Source: Dehalococcoidia bacterium
GTDB taxonomy: Bacteria; Chloroflexota; Dehalococcoidia; GIF9; AB-539-J10
Assembly (NCBI GenBank): GCA_023229725.1
Contig: JALNYR010000112.1
Coordinates: 1 to 8,539 of the forward strand
Direction of reading: 5' to 3'
DNA length: 8,539 bases
Shown: in pieces, positions 5,224 through 8,539 of the stretch
How positions within the stretch are numbered: position 1 is the first letter of the stretch
Layout: each line of letters begins with the position of its first letter
Position numbers and translations under genes: made by a program
Notes under the pieces: generated by a model
Told to the model about the DNA's origin: nothing
The model's database searches: none
The model's input: the letters and a program-made list of their open reading frames with translations, nothing else

Positions 5224-6402
5224 TTGAAACACACTCATGTGCTACGCATGCTTGGAGTAGCCGTCATCATGTCCATCATGGTGATGGCCTCCCCTGTCTC
5301 GCCGGCCCTGGCGGCGGGCGAATCCATCGAACTGGACCCGGAGGATGGCGCGGTAGGCGACACCGTCGACATCACGGGCGAGAGTTTTGACGCGAGCGGC
5401 GACCTGGAAGAGGACTTCGAGTACGTGGATATGTACTTCTCCGCCGACGAAGCCGATGAGGGCGACGAGATTGACAGCGAGGTGGAGAACTACGAGCAGG
5501 TGAAATCCGGCTTCAAAGTTGATGAGGACGGCGAGCTGGACACGTCATTCAAGGTCCCGTCCAAACTGACCGATGGCGACTCGGACGAGACCGTCACCGG
5601 CGGCACGTACTACGTCTACGTGACCTACGAAGAGGACAGCGAGATAGTCGCCATGGCCGAGTTCACCATCGCCTCACCGGAAATCAAGCTCGACCCTGAC
5701 GAGGGCCCGGTCGGCACTGAGGTCGAGATATCCGGCTCCGGCTTCTCCGACTCTGAGACGCTCACCATCGACGTCGGCACGACCGAGGTCGACATCGAGA
5801 GCGGCGATGATGAAACGGACAGCAGCGGCGAGTTCGAGTGCACCATCATCGTGCCCGAGGCTGCCAACGGGAACCGCACGATAACAGTCACCGACGAGAG
5901 TGGGGCCGAGGGGAAGCTCGACTTCACCGTCGAATCAGAGATCGAAGTGAGCCCCACCACCATCCCCTCCGCCACCACGTCCGTGACCGTCAGCGGCACC
6001 GGTTTCGCAGCCACCTCGGAGGTGACCATCTGGATAGACGAGGAAGAGGCGAAGACCGACACGACCAACTCGCGCGGCAGCTTCGATATCTCCTTCACCG
6101 TGCCGGCGAGCATCATCGCCCAGGGCAGCAGAAGCGCCACCCTGGAGGTCAACGATGAGGACGGCAATAGCGGCGAGACGACAGTGACCATCGTCTACAC
6201 GGCGCCGACAACGCCTCCGCCGACCACTCCGACCACGCCGACCACGCCCACGATGCCGACCACGCCCACCACCCCGACTATCCCCACGACCCCGCCCTCA
6301 TCCGGCCTCATGGGCGGCGTGCCCATCTGGGCCATCATCGTGGGCGCGGCAATCGTGGTGCTCATCATCGTCCTGGTCGTCTACATGCTCGTACGCAGGT
6401 AG
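5224..6402 (+). CDS. anchored surface protein with three IPT/TIG-like repeats
   Basis: A 392-residue secreted protein read from TTG. Residues 1-30 form a signal peptide: basic start, hydrophobic core, and a likely cut after SPALA (26-30). Three related beta-rich units follow, at about 33-149, 151-238 and 239-326. Each opens with a 'I-x-P-x-x-G-x-V-G/T-x-V-x-I-x-G-x-x-F' pattern, as in ELDPEDGAVGDTVDITGESF, KLDPDEGPVGTEVEISGSGF and EVSPTTIPSATTSVTVSGTGF. These resemble IPT/TIG immunoglobulin-like domains. The first is enlarged by an acidic insertion (60-105). A Pro/Thr stalk (327-360) leads to one membrane helix (366-390) and terminal RR, so the repeats should face outside. The repeat region is very rich in Asp and Glu, which could mean calcium binding or simply surface charge. 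It may serve as a cell-envelope or adhesion protein. No enzyme domain or sortase motif is seen. Confidence 0.87.
   Translation: MKHTHVLRMLGVAVIMSIMVMASPVSPALAAGESIELDPEDGAVGDTVDITGESFDASGDLEEDFEYVDMYFSADEADEGDEIDSEVENYEQVKSGFKVDEDGELDTSFKVPSKLTDGDSDETVTGGTYYVYVTYEEDSEIVAMAEFTIASPEIKLDPDEGPVGTEVEISGSGFSDSETLTIDVGTTEVDIESGDDETDSSGEFECTIIVPEAANGNRTITVTDESGAEGKLDFTVESEIEVSPTTIPSATTSVTVSGTGFAATSEVTIWIDEEEAKTDTTNSRGSFDISFTVPASIIAQGSRSATLEVNDEDGNSGETTVTIVYTAPTTPPPTTPTTPTTPTMPTTPTTPTIPTTPPSSGLMGGVPIWAIIVGAAIVVLIIVLVVYMLVRR
6202..6303 (+). repeat. low-complexity Pro-Thr-Thr coding repeat (stalk)
   Basis: Degenerate repeats of a 9-nt unit, CCG/CCC-ACC-ACN, encode (P-T-T/M/I)n at residues 327-360 of the surface protein. 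In other bacteria such linkers space surface domains from the membrane and are often glycosylated. The repeat is prone to length change by slippage. Confidence 0.75.
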
Positions 6403-6458
6403 GAGAAGACAGCAGGTCTGAAAGACAGTAGCTGTCACGCTCACAGCGTAGTTTGAAA

Positions 6459-6490
6459 GAAGGCGACCGGCCATTTCGCCGGCCGCCTTC
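6459..6490. terminator. shared terminator hairpin between convergent genes
   Basis: GAAGGCGACCGGC (6459-6471) and GCCGGCCGCCTTC (6478-6490) form a 13-bp stem with one mismatch and a 6-nt loop. On plus-strand RNA the odd pair is A-C. On minus-strand RNA it becomes a G-U wobble, and TTTC follows the stem, so it fits the hepT transcript better. It is 57 nt after the surface-protein stop and 101 nt after the hepT stop. Confidence 0.65.
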
Positions 6491-6590
6491 CTTGTCCCTC
6501 TCCTCTTTCCTGTGACGGCAGGTTCTCATGCCCGCCCGGGTGCGGGGATGGACGCCAGCTTCCGGCCGACACAATCCCCTCAACGCGCCG

Positions 6591-6938
6591 CTACTGTCCT
6601 TCGGCGGGGAGGAGTCCCTGCAGGGGCACAACCAGCTGAGGGAGGTTGGTCTGGACGGTGTCCCACAGAATGCGGTCGGTGACACCGTAGTACTCGTGGA
6701 CGATGACATTCCGCATTGCGCGCATCTCAGCCCAAGGGATCTCAGGATGAGATTGCACGACGCTGCGGGGCACGTGGGCGGCCGCCTCTCCTATGATTTC
6801 AACATTCCGGACAACGGCATCAACGGTGCGTCGGTCGCTCGCGAACTCGGCGAAGTCCATGCCGTCGGTGTAGCTTCGCACAGCGGCGATGGCATCGAGG
6901 ATATCCCGAATGCGGAAGCTCCAGTCCCTAGGCGGCAT
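6591..6938 (-). CDS. hepT: HepT-like HEPN toxin ribonuclease
   Basis: A 115-residue all-helical protein of the HEPN (formerly DUF86) family at normal length. The HEPN catalytic motif RX4HXY is intact as RNVIVHEY (residues 76-83: R76, H81, Y83). The characteristic mid-segment RNVEIIGEAA (44-53) is also present. Family members cut RNA and act as toxins; the paired nucleotidyltransferase neutralises them by AMPylating the motif tyrosine, as shown for the Shewanella MntA-HepT pair. The ATG at 6938 is chosen because GTGAGG lies 6 nt before it; a GTG at 6950 would overlap that site. The gene overlaps the 3' end of mntA by 11 nt, implying translational coupling with the antitoxin made first. The key residues are in place, so it is probably active. 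Confidence 0.9.
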   Translation of the reverse strand: MPPRDWSFRIRDILDAIAAVRSYTDGMDFAEFASDRRTVDAVVRNVEIIGEAAAHVPRSVVQSHPEIPWAEMRAMRNVIVHEYYGVTDRILWDTVQTNLPQLVVPLQGLLPAEGQ

Positions 6939-7239
6939 CGACAGCCTCACTGAGGATGCGCTCCCTCAGAGCCTTGTGGAGAGAGTCAGGGGTCGCGAGG
7001 TCCACGGGACGGCCGAGCCGTTCGGAAAGCCGCTGCCGCAGACGCACGAACTCGAACAGGCCGATGCGGGCCTCAGGCTGGAACTCGACGAGGATGTCGA
7101 CGTCGCTTCGTGAACTCGCCTCCCCACGTGCGAGGGAGCCGTAGATACGAAATGAACGCACGGAGAAGTCCCTGCGGAGGTCGGCAGACGACCGCAGGAT
7201 TCGGATTGCGTCCTCAATACCCATGTCACGCGGAGACAC
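6928..7239 (-). CDS. mntA: MntA-like nucleotidyltransferase antitoxin
   Basis: A 103-residue minimal nucleotidyltransferase. The active-site signature GSX10DXD is complete: G34-S35 in YGSLARGE and D46/D48 in SDVDILVEF. A third acidic residue, D80, lies in GRPVDLAT. The C-terminal ERILSEAV is typical of the MNT partner of HEPN toxins. Proteins of this kind transfer AMP to HepT and block its nuclease. The GTG at 7239 has GAGGA about 9 nt upstream; an ATG at 7224 lacks a visible site and would remove five residues ahead of the first helix. It lies upstream of hepT in a two-gene minus-strand operon, with the reading frames overlapping by 11 nt. Confidence 0.9.
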   Translation of the reverse strand: MSPRDMGIEDAIRILRSSADLRRDFSVRSFRIYGSLARGEASSRSDVDILVEFQPEARIGLFEFVRLRQRLSERLGRPVDLATPDSLHKALRERILSEAVDAA

Positions 7240-7263
7240 GTGCGTTTGTCCTCACTTCCCACC

Positions 7264-7269
7264 ATTCTA
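7264..7269 (-). promoter_or_regulatory. -10 box of the mntA-hepT operon
   Basis: TAGAAT on the minus strand (5 of 6 to TATAAT) lies 24 nt ahead of the GTG start. No good -35 is seen at 16-18 nt. A quasi-palindrome, TCAC-ATAA-GTGA (7295-7306), lies just beyond the -35 position and could be an operator. Confidence 0.4.
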
Positions 7270-7447
7270 CAGGATGACGTGGCGCATGGTGCAGTCACAT
7301 AAGTGATTGCCACGCCGGCCCGGTGGGTCGGTACAGCCGTCATCCGCGGCGGCAGACTCCCATGCCTGCCGCGAGGGAGGGGCGGCACGTTTGAACGCCG
7401 CACGTTGCACCTTGAACCGACACTGCCGCGCTCCCCTTCACGGGAAT

Positions 7448-7468
7448 TTGACAATCCCCTGCTAGCAT
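7448..7468 (+). promoter_or_regulatory. candidate promoter of the secreted-protein gene, odd spacing
   Basis: A perfect TTGACA (7448-7453) is followed after only 9 nt by TAGCAT (7463-7468), preceded by TGC as an extended -10. The usual 17-nt spacing is absent. The extended -10 may work alone, or TTGACA may pair with an unrecognised -10 further on. The gene starts 99 nt downstream. Confidence 0.4.
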
Positions 7469-7567
7469 GAAGCAGATGAAGGTGAATGGTGGACACTCAC
7501 GTGAGGGCGCGCACACCGGTTACAGCGCCACAGGTGCACCATCAGACACAAAGGAGCGAAGGACAAG

Positions 7568-8062
7568 ATGACGAATAGACGAAAGATCATCGCAGGGATA
7601 CTGGTAGCCACGATGGCCGTGACCGGCCTGCTCGTGGGGACGGTCTCCGCCGATGACGAGGACAGCGGGACGCCCCGGGACACGCTGATGGCCAGAGTCG
7701 CGGAACTCCTCGGTGTCGACCAGGGCGACCTGGAGACCGCGTTCACGCAGGCTCGTGAAGAGCAGCGCGAGCAGCGGCAGGAAGAGATGCAGGCCGCGCG
7801 AGACGCCCGCATGCAGGAACTGATCGACCAGGGTGTCCTGACGCAGGAGCAGGTCGACGACTGGAACGAGTGGCTCGAGTCCCGACCCGACAACAGCGAA
7901 GCGATGCAGGAATGGCTGGAGTCGCGACCCGACATGGGCGACGCACTCCCCTTCGCTGAGGGCCGCGGCGGGCGCTTCGGTGGCGCGATGATGCGCGGAG
8001 GCGGCATGGCCGGCTTCGGTGGGTTTGGCGGCCTCGGCTGCCCGACGGAGAGCGAAGCCTAG
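7568..8062 (+). CDS. secreted helical protein of unknown function
   Basis: A 164-residue protein with a clear signal peptide (basic MTNRRK, core IIAGILVATMAVTGLLVGT, likely cut after VSA at residue 28). The mature part begins acidic (DDEDSG), then DTLMARVAELLGVDQGDLETAF (38-59), a helix unit common in secreted bacterial proteins of unknown role. A long charged, coiled-coil-like helix rich in Gln/Glu/Arg (60-85) and LIDQGVLTQEQVDDW (85-99) follow. Residues 101-114 and 115-128 are a tandem duplication beginning EWLESRPD. The tail (131-157) is Gly/Met/Phe-rich, and one Cys (158) is near the end. The ATG at 7568 has GAAGG 5 nt and AAAGGAG 11 nt upstream. I do not recognise the function; envelope stress or metal binding are guesses. 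It precedes a response-regulator gene but has its own terminator. Confidence 0.83.
   Translation: MTNRRKIIAGILVATMAVTGLLVGTVSADDEDSGTPRDTLMARVAELLGVDQGDLETAFTQAREEQREQRQEEMQAARDARMQELIDQGVLTQEQVDDWNEWLESRPDNSEAMQEWLESRPDMGDALPFAEGRGGRFGGAMMRGGGMAGFGGFGGLGCPTESEA
7868..7951 (+). repeat. 42-nt tandem duplication within the secreted-protein gene
   Basis: Two 14-codon units, 7868-7909 and 7910-7951, encode EWLESRPDNSEAMQ and EWLESRPDMGDALP. The first 24 nt of the units match at 21 positions, all three differences being at third codon positions. The remaining codons have diverged. Confidence 0.75.
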
Positions 8063-8082
8063 ATAGTCCCTCCTCACGACGC

Positions 8083-8115
8083 CGCGGGAGGGGAGCCACC
8101 TGCTCCTCTCCCGCG
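8083..8115 (+). terminator. strong hairpin terminator after the secreted-protein gene
   Basis: A 13-bp stem with one G-U pair (8083-8095 with 8103-8115) and a 7-nt loop starts 20 nt after the stop codon. There is no T-run. The inner arms GGGAGGGGA and TCCTCTCCC are identical to those of the hairpin at 3758-3778. Confidence 0.6.
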
Positions 8116-8160
8116 CGCCGTACTACCTCCGCCGGCGCCGTCGAAGCGCGGGCGGTGGGC

Positions 8161-8166
8161 TACAAT
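8161..8166 (+). promoter_or_regulatory. -10 box of the response-regulator gene
   Basis: TACAAT matches TATAAT at 5 of 6 positions and lies 36 nt ahead of the ATG. No convincing -35 is present at 16-18 nt, so the promoter may need an activator. Confidence 0.4.
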
Positions 8167-8202
8167 AGAAACAGGTCCTCACACCCCGGCGAGGTGAATG
8201 CA

Positions 8203-8539
8203 ATGGCGCACAAGGTGCTCGTAGTCGACGATGATCCGAACACGGTTCGACTCGTGAAGGTGTACCTCCAGAAGGAGGGACACACCGTCTTCACCGCCTC
8301 CAATGGCGTCGAGGCACTCGAGGTTGCCCGGACCAAACGGCCCGACCTCATCGTGCTCGACGTCATGATGCCGGGGATGGACGGCATCGAGGTCTGCGAG
8401 ACGCTGCGCCAGGAGTCCGACGTGGCCGTCATAATGCTGACGGCACGCACGACCGACGAGGACAAGCTCAAGGGGCTCAACATCGGAGCCGACGACTACG
8501 TCACCAAGCCGTTCAGCCCGGGCGAGCTGGCGGCGCGCG
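8203..8539 (+). CDS. OmpR/PhoB-type response regulator, receiver domain (partial)
   Basis: The first 112 codons are present; the window ends before the DNA-binding domain. The receiver domain is complete in its key residues: acidic pocket D9-D11 in VVDDDP, phospho-acceptor D53 in LIVLDVMMPGMDG, T80 in IMLTAR, and K102 in VTKPFSPGELAAR. The last motif is typical of OmpR/PhoB regulators with a winged-helix output domain, so that architecture is likely though not visible. It would be phosphorylated by a sensor kinase, probably encoded downstream of the window. The ATG at 8203 has GAGGTG 6 nt upstream; an in-frame GTG at 8194 would overlap that site. A TACAAT box lies 36 nt ahead, so it is probably transcribed separately from the secreted protein. 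Confidence 0.93.
   Translation, partial: MAHKVLVVDDDPNTVRLVKVYLQKEGHTVFTASNGVEALEVARTKRPDLIVLDVMMPGMDGIEVCETLRQESDVAVIMLTARTTDEDKLKGLNIGADDYVTKPFSPGELAAR

Larger units (their letters stand above)
7240..7567. other. divergent intergenic region upstream of mntA and the secreted-protein gene
   Basis: No gene is seen in these 328 nt. They hold the mntA -10 box (7264-7269), a TCAC-ATAA-GTGA quasi-palindrome (7295-7306), a hairpin with 7-bp arms GCGGCAG (7349-7355) and CTGCCGC (7366-7372), and the candidate promoter of the downstream gene (7448-7468). Confidence 0.55.

Noticed and set aside
6202..6303. Regular short repeats resembling a CRISPR or satellite array.
   Set aside because: They are in frame, encode the Pro/Thr stalk, and have no spacer-repeat structure.

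Overview
This is a GC-rich bacterial chromosome segment that codes on both strands and ends inside a gene on each side. GTG and TTG starts are in use, several Shine-Dalgarno sequences are strong, and one cell-surface protein has immunoglobulin-like repeats followed by a Pro/Thr stalk. Together these recall uncultured Chloroflexota (Dehalococcoidia-like) genomes. That placement is an impression from gene style, not proof. I see no phage, transposon, CRISPR array, tRNA or rRNA.

Layout. (1) 1-1770, plus strand: the 3' end of ilvD (branched-chain amino acid synthesis), a UlaG/YtkL-type metallo-beta-lactamase-fold hydrolase 34 nt downstream, then an unrecognised protein with about eight membrane segments. 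(2) 1800-3780, plus strand: a good sigma70-type promoter drives a leader holding a 19-codon ORF with a near-ideal ribosome binding site, a hairpin around its stop codon, a GT-B glycosyltransferase, and a small DUF5752-like protein. (3) 3730-4033: an intergenic stretch with repeated hairpin arms, between convergent transcripts. (4) 4034-4594, minus strand: a HemG-like flavodoxin-domain protein. (5) 4595-5223: 629 nt with no convincing gene but with a terminator-like hairpin and a long 46-nt hairpin. (6) 5224-6402, plus strand: a surface protein read from a TTG start, with a signal peptide, three IPT/TIG-like repeats, a PTT-rich stalk and a C-terminal anchor. (7) 6591-7239, minus strand: a MntA-HepT (MNT-HEPN) toxin-antitoxin pair, convergent with the surface protein and sharing a terminator hairpin with it. 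(8) 7568-8062, plus strand: a secreted helical protein with an internal duplication and a Gly/Met-rich tail. (9) From 8203: the receiver domain of an OmpR/PhoB-type response regulator, cut by the window end.

The genes do not form one pathway. The units that look functionally linked are the leader, glycosyltransferase and DUF5752-like cassette, the mntA-hepT pair, and possibly ilvD with the hydrolase. I found no clear-cut new system. The most worthwhile leads are the short ORF and hairpin leader ahead of the glycosyltransferase, the structured gap before the surface-protein gene, and the overlapping alternative hairpins at 3889-3940.
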